In this document: in pieces, positions 50,275-58,984 of the stretch | How positions within the stretch are numbered: position 1 is the first letter of the stretch | Layout of the letters: every line of letters starts with the position of its first letter | Assembly: GCF_900289045.1 (NCBI RefSeq) | Contig: NZ_LT985188.1 | Location: 3,162,001-3,226,000, forward strand | DNA from: Micropruina glycogenica | GTDB lineage: Bacteria > Actinomycetota > Actinomycetes > Propionibacteriales > Propionibacteriaceae | Length of the DNA: 64,000 nt | Direction: 5' to 3' | Program-made: the position numbers and the translations under genes | The notes under the pieces: model-generated | Told to the model about the DNA's origin: nothing | What the model saw: the letters and a program-made list of their open reading frames with translations, nothing else | Database searches by the model: none

Positions 50275-50782
50275 ACGATTCCGTTGGCTGAGCTGGTCGA
50301 ACCCCTCTTGGTGGTGACGCTCTGGCGGCTGGGCGTCCTGCTGGTGACCGTCATCCCGACGAGTCGGGATCTCCGTCTTGAGGTGCGCGGTGGTGAGATC
50401 CCGGCTTCCGCCGGGGTGGCGAGTGCGCTGGGTTCCACCGCGACGACAGAGGTCTCGACATGCTCGACCAGCGGCGGTCGTCCGAACGTTCGCTCGTGAA
50501 ATGACGACCGATTCTGGGGCCAGTCGGCCTCAGCAGGCGTGCGAGTCGCGAAATCGGTCGTCATGTGACGGACGACCTCGCCCCAACAAGTACCGGCGCT
50601 CACCGAGATGTCGGACTCGGATTGGGGGCCTTGGCCCGCCATCTCTCAGTCGGGACGGCCGGCAGGAAGGCCGCCGAGGTCGTTCTTTCGGACGAGTCGA
50701 GTCGGGCCGCATGGGGGATGGTTCAGGGGCCGCAGCCAGCCATCCTGGTGCAACCGATCCAACTCAACGAAGGCGATTGCAC
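50275..50782. repeat. Gene-free 508-bp stretch filled with repeats
   Basis: No gene is supported here. It holds family-B copies (GGCTGAGCTGGTCGAACCCC, about 50286-50305; GTCTCGACATGCTCGACCAG, about 50452-50471) and family-A copies (50350-50373 and 50395-50418). A separate perfect 13-bp inverted repeat is also present: ATGACGACCGATT at 50501-50513 and AATCGGTCGTCAT at 50552-50564. The last ~200 bp before 50783 must contain the promoter of the next gene. Confidence 0.75.
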
Positions 50783-51259
50783 ATGGCAACCAAGACCGAC
50801 AACCCGTTTCAGAGCCGCGAAGTTCCCATCCAGTCGAAACTCGCAGCAGCCTGGACGAGCTTCATGTTCCTGTACGTCTACGTCGACCTGCTCGGGCTGT
50901 ACAAGCCGGGCATGGTCGACGACATCCTCAACGGCAAGGTCTTCACTTTCGAGATCACCGAGACCTTCGCTGCCAGTGCTCTGGCGGCCACGGTGCTCCC
51001 GACCCTGATGATCCTGCTCTCTGCGACACTGCCCGCCCGAGCCAACCGCGTCACGAACCTCGTGGTGGCCACCCTGCTGATTCCGTACATGGCGTTCAAC
51101 CTGGCCGGCGGGGAGTGGCTGTTCTACTACGGGCTCGGGCTCGCCGTCGAACTGCTCGTGCTCGCGTTCATTCTGCGCTCTGCCTGGACGTGGCCCCGCA
51201 CCTCGCCGGCATCGACGGACGCGGCCGGGCGGGACGCGATACCGGTGGCTCTACGCTGA
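50783..51259 (+). CDS. DUF6326-like four-helix membrane protein
   Basis: 158 residues with four predicted membrane helices (AAAWTSFMFLYVYVDLLGLY, FAASALAATVLPTLMILLSA, VTNLVVATLLIPYMAFNLAG, YYGLGLAVELLVLAFILRSA). The LYVYVDLLGLYKPG motif matches the small DUF6326 family. Function unknown. It lies directly upstream of a sensor kinase gene (4-bp gap), so it may be the signal-side partner or a target of that two-component system. Confidence 0.75.
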   Translation: MATKTDNPFQSREVPIQSKLAAAWTSFMFLYVYVDLLGLYKPGMVDDILNGKVFTFEITETFAASALAATVLPTLMILLSATLPARANRVTNLVVATLLIPYMAFNLAGGEWLFYYGLGLAVELLVLAFILRSAWTWPRTSPASTDAAGRDAIPVALR

Positions 51260-51263
51260 ACCG

Positions 51264-52403
51264 GTGACTGCTGTGTGGCACTCGATCTGGGGCGAGCCCC
51301 GGCCGGCAGACCCGCCGCCCATCGGTCGCCTGGATTGGCTGCTGGTGGGTGTGTTGGCAATCGCCGCACTGATCGAAGGCATCGCCCGGCCCGGCCTGGT
51401 GGGGCAACCGTTCGTCACCGGGCTGGCTGTGGCGCTGATGCCAGCCCTGGTCTGGCGCCGGAACCGTCCACTGTTGATGTGTGTGATCGGCTTTGCTGTC
51501 GCGGGGCTGTTGTCTGCCCTGGCCTGGGCGACGGCGACAGACGAGATCGGCCTGTACTCGATGATGGCCGTGCTGATCCTGCTGTACTCGTTGGTGCGCT
51601 GGGGTTCGGGCCGAGAGATCGTGCTGGGCCTGGTCTGTGTGGCCATCAGCGCCGGATTCGGCCTGTCTGTCACCTCGGCGGGCCCGGCCGAGGTGATCGG
51701 CAGCGTGCTGTTGCTGCTGCTGTTCGTTGCCTTCGCGGCGGTGTTTCGTTACCGAGCTGCGCTGTGGGATCGCCAGCAGCGGGCCGTCCGCAATCACGAG
51801 CGGTTGGCGCTCGCTCGCGAGCTGCACGACACCGTTGCCCACCACGTGTCGGCCATCGCTGTGCAGGCGCAGGCCGGCGGTGTGGTGGTGGGCACCCAAC
51901 CCGATCAGGCGTCCGGAATCTTCGCGGCGATCGAGTCCGAGGCGTCGCTGACCCTGGCAGAGATGCGTGCCATGGTGCGGGTGCTGCGCGATGATCAGGC
52001 GGACGCCTACGCGCCGCGGTTGGGCGTCACCGCGCTGACTGGCCTGGTTCGCTCAGACAGCACGCCGGCGGTGGAAGTGTCGCTGACGGGAAGCCTTGCC
52101 GGGTTGCCGCCCGCCGTGGACGCCGCCGTCTACCGGATCGCGCAAGAGGCACTGACGAATGCTCTGCGCCACGCACGCAACGCGACCCGGGTCGTGATCG
52201 AGGTGCGGGCCGAGGGCGACGTGGTGCGGGTGCGGGTCGTCGATGACGGGCTGCCCGCGTCACGGGCGGGCGTAGAGCACGGTTTCGGGCTGCCTGGCAT
52301 GACGGAACGGGCACTCATGCTGGGCGGGTCGTTGCGGGCCGGACCCGGTGCCGACCGCGGCTGGGTGGTCGAGGCCGTCCTGCCGGCGCGGGGGCTCACG
52401 TGA
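51264..52403 (+). CDS. NarL-type sensor histidine kinase
   Basis: 379 residues. The N-terminal ~160 residues hold five or six membrane helices. The HisKA_3 dimerisation helix ERLALARELHDTVAHHVSAI has the phospho-accepting His188. The ATPase domain ends with VRVVDDGLPASRAGVEHGFG and LPGMTERALMLGG. TACGCT at 51252-51257 lies 6 nt before the GTG, so it can be translated without a leader. The stop overlaps the response regulator start. Confidence 0.93.
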   Translation: MTAVWHSIWGEPRPADPPPIGRLDWLLVGVLAIAALIEGIARPGLVGQPFVTGLAVALMPALVWRRNRPLLMCVIGFAVAGLLSALAWATATDEIGLYSMMAVLILLYSLVRWGSGREIVLGLVCVAISAGFGLSVTSAGPAEVIGSVLLLLLFVAFAAVFRYRAALWDRQQRAVRNHERLALARELHDTVAHHVSAIAVQAQAGGVVVGTQPDQASGIFAAIESEASLTLAEMRAMVRVLRDDQADAYAPRLGVTALTGLVRSDSTPAVEVSLTGSLAGLPPAVDAAVYRIAQEALTNALRHARNATRVVIEVRAEGDVVRVRVVDDGLPASRAGVEHGFGLPGMTERALMLGGSLRAGPGADRGWVVEAVLPARGLT

Positions 52404-53047
52404 GCATTCGGGTGGTTGTGGTCGACGACCAGGATCTGGTGCGCACCGGGCTGGTGATGATCGTGAACGCGCACCCCGATTTCGAGGTCGTCGGTGAGGC
52501 AGCCGACGGGCTGGCCGCCATCGAGCTGGTCACCAGGCTTCGCCCCGACGTGCTGCTGATAGACATTCGCATGCCGGGGCTCGACGGCGTCGAGGTGACC
52601 CGGCGGCTGGCCGGGCCCGGCGTCGCCGACCCGGTTGCGGTCGTGGTGATCACCACCTTCGACTCCGACGACTACGTGCTCGGGGCAGTGCGCGCCGGGG
52701 CGCGCGGATTCCTGCTCAAGGATGCGGGCCCAGCGCTGCTGATTCAGGCCATTCAGGCCGCCGCCGACGGTGAGGCGCTGATCGCCCCCAGCGTCACCCC
52801 ACGGCTGTTGGCGACCCTCGTCGACCGTGCGCCAGGACCAGTCAGCCAACCCGTCGACCGGCTGACCCCGCGCGAAGAAGAAGTGTTGGTGCTGGTGGCG
52901 AAGGGCGGCACCAACGCCGAGATCGCCCAGGAGTTGTTCATCAGCCTGACCACCGTCAAAACCCACGTGGCCGCACTGATGGCCAAGCTGGGCGTGCGCA
53001 ACCGGGTCGAGATCGCGATGTGGGCCTACCAGACACACCGCGTGTGA
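52400..53047 (+). CDS. LuxR/NarL family response regulator
   Basis: 215 residues. The receiver domain has the acidic pair VVDDQD and the phosphoacceptor D55 in LLIDIRMPGLDG. The C-terminal LuxR helix-turn-helix is LTPREEEVLVLVAKGGTNAE...LFISLTTVKTHVAALMAKLG. It is overlapped by and cognate to the preceding kinase. Targets unknown; the upstream DUF6326 gene is a candidate. Confidence 0.95.
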   Translation: MSIRVVVVDDQDLVRTGLVMIVNAHPDFEVVGEAADGLAAIELVTRLRPDVLLIDIRMPGLDGVEVTRRLAGPGVADPVAVVVITTFDSDDYVLGAVRAGARGFLLKDAGPALLIQAIQAAADGEALIAPSVTPRLLATLVDRAPGPVSQPVDRLTPREEEVLVLVAKGGTNAEIAQELFISLTTVKTHVAALMAKLGVRNRVEIAMWAYQTHRV

Positions 53048-53059
53048 CGACGTGCTGCT

Positions 53060-53791
53060 TCAGTCGGTCGCGTACCGGGTAACGAAGTTGCGCAGCAGCA
53101 GGTGCGGGTACTCGCGCACGCCCGAGTTGCGGGCCATCTCGATCAGAATGTCGTAGTCGTCGGGGTGAAAATAGCCGGCGTTGCGGTAAATCTGCATGCG
53201 TTGCGCCAGCGACTCGATGTCGAGCTCGGGGTGAAACTGGGTGACGTACACGTTGCTGCCGTACCGGTACATCTGCACCGGACAGGCCTGACCCGCGCCC
53301 AACAGCACCGCGCCCGGCGGCACTCCGTTGCAGGCCTCCTTGTGGCCGACGAACGCGTAGAACGACTGCGGAATGCCGTTCAGAATCGGGTCGCCGGCGG
53401 CCGCCTCGGTGAGCCGCACCTCGATCGCGCCCAGGCCTTCGCCGTAGGTGCGGTCGACCGTGCCGCCCAGGTGCACCGTCACGGTGCCGATGCCGTAACA
53501 CATGCCCAGAAACGGAAAGTCGGCCGCGACGATGTGGTCGACCACGTTGCGAATGTCGCTCTCGATGCGCAGTTGCAGGTCGCTCTTCACCGCGTCTGAG
53601 ATGTTGAACGGGCTGCCGCCCAGCAGCACGCCCGAGTAGTCCTCGAGATGCAGCCGCGGCAGCGGCCCCGCCTCGACGCGCAGGTGCACCAGTTCGTCGG
53701 GCGCCAGGCCGGCGTGCAGCCGCACCGACTCGTACTCGTCACGAGCAGCCTTGTCGTGGTCGCGGGTGGCCAGCAGCACGAACGGTTTCAC
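53060..53791 (-). CDS. Class-I glutamine amidotransferase-like protein
   Basis: 243 residues. The GATase-1 triad is visible: Cys98 in FPFLGMCYGIGTVTVHLGG, and His and Glu in VYVTQFHPELDIESLA. Related to GMP-synthase-type GATase proteins that stand alone and may act on gamma-glutamyl compounds. The next gene upstream is a glutamate-cysteine-ligase-like enzyme, so they may form a small operon for gamma-glutamyl metabolism. GTG start at 53791; TAACCT lies 7 nt upstream. Confidence 0.88.
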   Translation of the reverse strand: MKPFVLLATRDHDKAARDEYESVRLHAGLAPDELVHLRVEAGPLPRLHLEDYSGVLLGGSPFNISDAVKSDLQLRIESDIRNVVDHIVAADFPFLGMCYGIGTVTVHLGGTVDRTYGEGLGAIEVRLTEAAAGDPILNGIPQSFYAFVGHKEACNGVPPGAVLLGAGQACPVQMYRYGSNVYVTQFHPELDIESLAQRMQIYRNAGYFHPDDYDILIEMARNSGVREYPHLLLRNFVTRYATD

Positions 53792-53801
53792 GGCGAGAAG
53801 G

Positions 53802-54917
53802 TTAGCCCCAGGTCGGACGGTCGGCGCCGGTGGAGTCCACCAACTGACGCAGCGCCTGCTCGGGGCCGCCCGCGGCGCGCTGCCGCAGGTAGCTCGGGCC
53901 ATGCTCGAGCAGGTCGTTGATGAAGGCCAGCTCGTCGGCGCAGTGCAGTTCGGCGGCGATCGGCTCGAGCCGGTTGAGCCAGTCGAGAATGCCCTCGCGC
54001 ATGGGCCGCAGCTTCTGCCCGACCCGGGGCGTGACCACGTCGGTGTCGAGGCCGTAGCGGGCGGCCCGCCACTTGTTCTCTTTCATGAACCACATCGGCA
54101 GCCGGGCGATCGCGCGGCCGTCGTCCAACTCGCGCGACATGTACTCGGCCAGGCATTGGGTGAGCGCAGTCATCGCACCCAGTTCGGCGAACGTGGGCAC
54201 CGAGTCGAGCACCCGGTTCTCGATCGTGCCGAACGTGGACGGCCGCACGTCCCACCGAATCTCGTTGGGTGCGGTGATCATGCCGGCCTCTTCGAGTTCG
54301 GTGGCGTAGTGCTCGAACTCGTCCCAGCCGTCCATCGGGTAGGGCAGGCCGTTGGTGGGCAGTTGTTGAAAGATCATGGTGCGCTGTGACGCGTAGCCCG
54401 AGTCGACGCCCTCCCAGAACGGCGACGACCCGGTGAGCGCGATGAAGTACGGCGAGAACCGGGCCAGGCCGTAAGTGATCGGCAGCGCCTTGTCGCGGTG
54501 GTCGATGCCGACGTGAATGTGGGTGCCGAAGATCGCCATCTGCCGGCCCCAGTAGCCGTTGCGGTCGGCCACCACGTTGTAGCGCCAGAAACCGAAGTGC
54601 TGCTGCTCGGCGGCCTTCGAGATCGGGTGCGCGCCTGCGCCCAACAGCCGGGTGTCGTCGCCGGCCAGGTTCTGCACGTGCCGCAGGTGGCCGCGCAGTT
54701 CGTCCACGGCCTCGTCGACGCGATGGTGCACGCCGGTGACCAGCTCGATCATGCCGGTCAGGTACTCGCGGCGAATCGGGCCGGCCTTGGGGTCGTCCAC
54801 GCCGTCGAGCACACGTTGCGCGCGCGGCGCGAGTTCAAGGGTGTCTGCATCGACCAGAGCGAGTTCCCACTCCACGCCGATGGTGGACTTGCCGCCCGGC
54901 ACGAACTCGAACCGCAT
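53802..54917 (-). CDS. YbdK-type carboxylate-amine ligase (glutamate-cysteine ligase family 2)
   Basis: 371 residues. Landmarks: STIGVEWELALVDADTLEL (metal and glutamate site), LLGAGAHPISK, GTHIHVGIDHRD, and NEIRWDVRPSTFGTIENRVL. YbdK proteins have weak glutamate-cysteine ligase activity, but their physiological substrate is uncertain, especially in an organism expected to use mycothiol. GAGGAGG precedes the ATG. It lies 10 bp upstream of the GATase gene. Confidence 0.93.
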   Translation of the reverse strand: MRFEFVPGGKSTIGVEWELALVDADTLELAPRAQRVLDGVDDPKAGPIRREYLTGMIELVTGVHHRVDEAVDELRGHLRHVQNLAGDDTRLLGAGAHPISKAAEQQHFGFWRYNVVADRNGYWGRQMAIFGTHIHVGIDHRDKALPITYGLARFSPYFIALTGSSPFWEGVDSGYASQRTMIFQQLPTNGLPYPMDGWDEFEHYATELEEAGMITAPNEIRWDVRPSTFGTIENRVLDSVPTFAELGAMTALTQCLAEYMSRELDDGRAIARLPMWFMKENKWRAARYGLDTDVVTPRVGQKLRPMREGILDWLNRLEPIAAELHCADELAFINDLLEHGPSYLRQRAAGGPEQALRQLVDSTGADRPTWG

Positions 54918-54951
54918 CCACTCCTCCTCGACTCGGGGGAGAGTCTAAGGG

Positions 54952-55785
54952 CTAAGCGTCGACCCACCCATAGATGCCTTTGAGGGCGACGGTTCGCTCA
55001 GCCACGGTGCCCTTGTAGTCGCCGCCGATCACCTTGAGCCTGCCGTCGGCCAGCACCTCGGTGACGATGGCGACCCCGGTGGACGTCTTGGGCGTGTCGG
55101 GCGCGGTGCCGAACAGCACCAGGTCGCCCGGCCCGACGCCGTCGGTGCCCAGGTGCGCCCGGTTGTGCATGGCGCCCCAGGCGTACAGGTCGCCCGAGAA
55201 CGAGAACTTGGGCACCACGTTGCCGGCCTTGTTCCAGGCCCAGGTGGCGAACAGCGACGACCACGGCATGCAGCCGCCGTAGGGGTTGCAGTTGTTCTTC
55301 TTCTCGGCGATGCCGCGCTGGCTGCGGGCGGCCTTGACGATGGCCTGCTCGACGTTGGGCGGCCGGGTCGTGGCCGTTGTGGACGGCTGGCTCGTCTTCT
55401 CTTGGCAGATGCTCAGAGCCGCCGAGTCGCCTCCGTCGACGAAGACGGACGCCACGTACCCGGTCTTCTTCTTGTAGGTGACCTTGTTCCACACGTTCGA
55501 GGCCTTGACGCCGTTGCTGACGGTGTCGCCGATGGTTTTGCAGGCCATGGTGATGACGGTCTTGTGCGGAATGCGGATCAGCCGGGCGCTGGACGTGGTG
55601 GGCTGCTCACGCAGCGACAACGGGGTCTTCTTGTTCGTGGCCACCGTGCCCTTGACCGAGGGCTGCTGCGCGAGGCCGGTGGCGCTCGGCTGGGGGGCCG
55701 GGGTGCTCTGCTCGCTGCTGGGTGAACCCGAGCAGCCCGCGAGCGCGATCAGCGTCAACGCGGTTGCCGCCAGCCGTGCCCTCAT
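54952..55785 (-). CDS. Lipoprotein with SH3-like and degenerate CHAP domain
   Basis: 277 residues. Signal peptide with lipobox LAGC (Cys18); an SH3-like domain around LSLREQPTTSSARLIRIPHK; a Thr-rich linker; then a CHAP-type fold (AWNKAGNVVPKFSFSGDLYA, GPGDLVLFG, GVAIVTEV). At the usual catalytic position of the PWCxxF motif, Ser replaces Cys (MPWSSLFATWAW), and the usual His before VAIV is Gly. It is therefore probably a binding protein, not a peptidoglycan hydrolase. Confidence 0.75.
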   Translation of the reverse strand: MRARLAATALTLIALAGCSGSPSSEQSTPAPQPSATGLAQQPSVKGTVATNKKTPLSLREQPTTSSARLIRIPHKTVITMACKTIGDTVSNGVKASNVWNKVTYKKKTGYVASVFVDGGDSAALSICQEKTSQPSTTATTRPPNVEQAIVKAARSQRGIAEKKNNCNPYGGCMPWSSLFATWAWNKAGNVVPKFSFSGDLYAWGAMHNRAHLGTDGVGPGDLVLFGTAPDTPKTSTGVAIVTEVLADGRLKVIGGDYKGTVAERTVALKGIYGWVDA

Positions 55786-55880
55786 GGGCCCGACGGTAAC
55801 ACGGCGGCGAAGCGCCGACGGAGACGTGCGGTGCGGCATGGTTGCCGCACCGCACGATGTCTCCCACAGGGGTGGGTGGG

Positions 55881-57368
55881 TCAGGGTGTGGCGAGCGTCG
55901 CGCCGAAGTGGGTGTCGGCGGGCGGGTCGACCGCACCGGTGTCTTCGAGCAGCAGCGAGTTCCAGACGTCGGTGCTGCGGGTCCAGGTGACCGAACCGGC
56001 GTCGTTGATGGTGCCGATGTCTTCGCCGGGGGCTCCGATCACCACGCCGTCGACCATCGACTCGCCGTCGGCCAGGTCGCCGCCCAGCACCGAGACGGTG
56101 GCGCCGAAGTGGTCGGCCGCCTCGGGGGTGCCCGCGATGTAGCCGTCGCCCTGCCGTACCGACCAGGCGAAGCCGCCGGCCTTGTTGGCCCGGAACATGG
56201 TCACCGCGCCGGCGCCGAGCACGCTGCCGATGGCCTCGCCTGGTGCACCGACGACGGCGCTCAACTGGTCGACGGTGTTGACGCCCAGGGCGACGGACGA
56301 GCCGAAGCAGTCGCCGGTCTCGTTGGCACCCGGAATGCCGGCGGTGTTCTGGTTGACGGCGCGCAGCGACTTCACCGTGCGGGTGGCCGGGTTGAAGTTG
56401 AGCACGTGCACCTGGCCGGTGTACGTGGCCGAGCCGATGGTTTCGCCCGGCACACCGACGAGCACATAGTGGTCGCGGTAGGCGACCGCCTCGCCGAACC
56501 GGTCACCGCTCTCGGCCGTGCCGGGCACTCCTGCCGAGTTCTGGGTGACGCCGACGCCGGCGAACGTGGTGGGTGCGGCGTCCGTGGCCGACAGCATCGT
56601 CACAGAGCCGGCGTTGCTGCGGGTGCCGACGGCCTCGTTGGGCGTACCGATCACGATGGCCCGGCCCTGGCCGGCCAGCGCGGTGCCGAACCGGTCGCCG
56701 TTCTCTGAGCTGCCGGGTACGCCCGGCGAGTTCTGCGTGATGGTCACCTTGCCGCTGCCGAGGGCGCCGCTGCTGGTGAGCGGCTGCACGACCACCTGGC
56801 CCGCTTCCCAGGCGCTGCCGTCGTCGGCGGTGGGCGCCGACGCGACGAGCTGCTGCCCGGTGCGCACGTAACCGGTGGCGGTCAGCTTCTCGGTGGTCAG
56901 CAGCAGCACCTGGGCGCCGAAGCTGCCGTGGGCGGCGGTTCCGGTGAGAGTGCTGCCCATGGCGAGCGTGTGGTCGGTGCGGCCGAACAGCAGGCTCACC
57001 CGACCCTTGCTCGAGTCGTAGCCGGGCGCGCCCACGGCCAGATCGTCGCAGCCGTCGTTGTCGACGTCTGCGGTGGCCACCGATTCGCCGAACCGGTCGC
57101 CGGGGTTCGAGGTGAGGCCCAGGCTGGCGGCTGTGCGAAAGCTGCGGGTGCCGTCGCTGAAGGCGATGTCGACGGCGCCGCGCTCGCCGTCGTAGTCGGG
57201 CACGCCGACCACGACGTCGGCGACGCCGTCGGAGTTCAGGTCGCCGGCGACCGCGTTGTCAGGATTGCAGCCGGTGGCGGCGACGCTGGTGGGAGCCGTC
57301 AGGTGAAGCATGGGCACCGCGAGACCGATGGCGGTTGCGACGATCAGGGCACGACGAACGCGGGACAT
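55881..57368 (-). CDS. Secreted FG-GAP repeat (integrin alpha-like propeller) protein
   Basis: 495 residues. A signal peptide (ALIVATAIGLAVPMLHLTAP) is followed by seven or so FG-GAP blades: GDLNSDGVADVVVGVPDYDG, ATADVDNDGCDDLAVGAPGY, NGDRFGTALAGQGRAIVIGT, SGDRFGEAVAYRDHYVLVGV, TGDCFGSSVALG and DHFGATVSVLGG. The Asp-rich loops bind Ca2+ in known members. An AGGAGG site precedes the ATG at 57368. Exported; partner unknown. Confidence 0.9.
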   Translation of the reverse strand: MSRVRRALIVATAIGLAVPMLHLTAPTSVAATGCNPDNAVAGDLNSDGVADVVVGVPDYDGERGAVDIAFSDGTRSFRTAASLGLTSNPGDRFGESVATADVDNDGCDDLAVGAPGYDSSKGRVSLLFGRTDHTLAMGSTLTGTAAHGSFGAQVLLLTTEKLTATGYVRTGQQLVASAPTADDGSAWEAGQVVVQPLTSSGALGSGKVTITQNSPGVPGSSENGDRFGTALAGQGRAIVIGTPNEAVGTRSNAGSVTMLSATDAAPTTFAGVGVTQNSAGVPGTAESGDRFGEAVAYRDHYVLVGVPGETIGSATYTGQVHVLNFNPATRTVKSLRAVNQNTAGIPGANETGDCFGSSVALGVNTVDQLSAVVGAPGEAIGSVLGAGAVTMFRANKAGGFAWSVRQGDGYIAGTPEAADHFGATVSVLGGDLADGESMVDGVVIGAPGEDIGTINDAGSVTWTRSTDVWNSLLLEDTGAVDPPADTHFGATLATP

Positions 57369-57449
57369 CTGGGCCTCCTGCTGGGCGATTGAACAACCCA
57401 CAGGTGCCGCTGGGTGCGGCGATGATACCTCAGCAGCCGCGGTAATGCC

Positions 57450-57770
57450 TCAACTGCTGAAAAACAGCCCGCCCAGGCCGCCTCGCCGGTAGTGCTTGCC
57501 GCCGCGATGACCCCAGTCGGGCCCGTAACCGTACCCCGGCTGAGGGGGCGGCGAGGCCACGAAGCGGGCCTCCAGCCGGGTGATGTTCTCGAGTTCGCCG
57601 AAGTCGAGAAACACCCCGCGGCAGTTCAAGCACTGCTCGATGTGAATGCCGTTGCGGTCAACCGTGCGCATGCTGCCGCCGCACTTGGGGCAGGTGTAGC
57701 CGGCTGGTGCCGCGCCCCCGGCCTGGTACGGCTCGTAGCGGGGCAGCGGGTCGTTCGGTTGGCTGGTCAT
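57450..57770 (-). CDS. TFIIB-type zinc-ribbon protein
   Basis: 106 residues. The zf-TFIIB motif CPKCGGSMRTVDRNGIHIEQ and CLNCRGVFLDFGELENI provides four cysteines for zinc. A Gly/Tyr-rich tail ends in RGGLGGLFFSS. Small actinobacterial proteins of this kind are common and uncharacterised. It lies next to the phosphotransferase-like gene on the same strand, 4 bp apart. Confidence 0.85.
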   Translation of the reverse strand: MTSQPNDPLPRYEPYQAGGAAPAGYTCPKCGGSMRTVDRNGIHIEQCLNCRGVFLDFGELENITRLEARFVASPPPQPGYGYGPDWGHRGGKHYRRGGLGGLFFSS

Positions 57771-57774
57771 GTTT

Positions 57775-58521
57775 TCACTGTGCCATCCGGCGGCAAGCCT
57801 CGACCAGTGCGTCGGCTGTGCCCCCGCTGTGCACCGCGGCGACCAGCACGGCGCAGCGGGCCGGCAGGTCGAGCACCGGCCACGGGTCGCCGTGCCGCGG
57901 CACCGCCGGGCCGCCGGCCGCCCGGTAGGCGTCGAGAAAGGCGTCCCAGTCGTCGTCGGGCAGCAGTCCGGCCGCCCAGAACCCCGCCGGACGAGCCAGG
58001 TCCCAGGCGGGGTCGCCCAGGCCGACGTCGTCGATGTCGATCAGCCGCCAGCCGTCCGTCCAGTGGCCGAGTTGGCCGAGGTGCCAGTCGCCGTGCACCA
58101 GCCGGGCGGGCTCGGCCCGCGCAGCCAACTGGGCCAGCAGCCGGTCGGCGAGCGGAACCAACTCGGCGGGCGCCCGGTTGCGCACCCGGGCCAGCCGCTG
58201 CGCCCATCCATGCCGGGGCAGTCCCGCCGGTGCCGGGCTCAGGTGCAGCCGGGCCAGCAGCCTCGCGGCCTCGACCCAGGGGTGCTCGGCGTCGTTCGGG
58301 TCGAGCACGGGCACCCGCGGCCAGAGGGTGACGGGGCGTCCGTCGGCATCGGTGAGCGGCGTCGACCGCAGCGGCGGCACGAACGCGGGGTGGTCGGCGG
58401 CCAGGGCCAGCCGTTCGGTCAGCGGGGTGCCGGGCCGGTGCCGCTTGACCACCACCGAGCCGGCCACGGCGATCTCGGCCCCCGATTCGGTGCCGCGCCA
58501 GAAAGAGGGACCGGTCGACAC
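57775..58521 (-). CDS. Aminoglycoside phosphotransferase-like kinase
   Basis: 248 residues. Catalytic loop LVHGDWHLGQLG (HGDxHxxN-type, with Gln in place of the last Asn) and the metal-binding loop LIDIDDVGLGDPAWDLA. The N-terminal lobe is short, and the ATP Lys is in GSVVVKRHRPG. It is probably a small-molecule kinase; drug resistance cannot be assumed. GTG at 58521; GGAGGG lies directly before it. Confidence 0.85.
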   Translation of the reverse strand: MSTGPSFWRGTESGAEIAVAGSVVVKRHRPGTPLTERLALAADHPAFVPPLRSTPLTDADGRPVTLWPRVPVLDPNDAEHPWVEAARLLARLHLSPAPAGLPRHGWAQRLARVRNRAPAELVPLADRLLAQLAARAEPARLVHGDWHLGQLGHWTDGWRLIDIDDVGLGDPAWDLARPAGFWAAGLLPDDDWDAFLDAYRAAGGPAVPRHGDPWPVLDLPARCAVLVAAVHSGGTADALVEACRRMAQ

Positions 58522-58558
58522 CCCTCCATTCTGGGCCGCATCGTGGAAGGATCGGCTC

Positions 58559-58984
58559 ATGGACACCAGCCCGATCGTGCATGAGCTCACCCTGACCTGC
58601 ACCCCCGACCACGCCTTCGAGGTCTTCACCAGCCGCATCGGCGAGTGGTGGGATCCCCAGTACAGCGGCAACCCCGAGACCCTGACGTCGGTGACCATCG
58701 ACCCGCGCATGCGCGGCCAGATCACCGAACGGCATAGCGACGGCTCCGAGCACGACTGGGGCGAGGTGATCGCGTGGGATCCGCCCGCCAAGGTCGCCTT
58801 CAGCTTCACTCTGGCGCAAGACCGCACCGTGCCGTCGGTGGTGCGGGCCACCTTCGTGCCGTCGGACGAAGGCACCCGCATGACCTTCGAGCATGACGGC
58901 TGGAACGAGCTGAACGCCGAGGCCAGGGGCAAGTTCAACGAATGGCCGCACCTGCTGGAGCGGTTCGTCGAGGCGACCCGATGA
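58559..58984 (+). CDS. SRPBCC / AHSA1-type protein
   Basis: 141 residues: HELTLTCTPDHAFEVFTSRI, GEWWDPQYSGNPETLTSVTI, GQITERHSDGSEHDWGEVIA and FVPSDEGTRMTFEHDGWNEL. It is a START-like fold close to activator-of-Hsp90-type bacterial proteins. Ligand unknown. Overlaps the next gene by 4 nt (ATGA), so the two are co-translated. Confidence 0.88.
   Translation: MDTSPIVHELTLTCTPDHAFEVFTSRIGEWWDPQYSGNPETLTSVTIDPRMRGQITERHSDGSEHDWGEVIAWDPPAKVAFSFTLAQDRTVPSVVRATFVPSDEGTRMTFEHDGWNELNAEARGKFNEWPHLLERFVEATR

Noticed and set aside
53793-53905. N-terminal extension of the amidotransferase frame up to 53902
   Set aside because: The extra ~37 residues are a shadow of the upstream YbdK-type gene's 3' end; the conserved protein starts VKPFVLLATRDHD at 53791.
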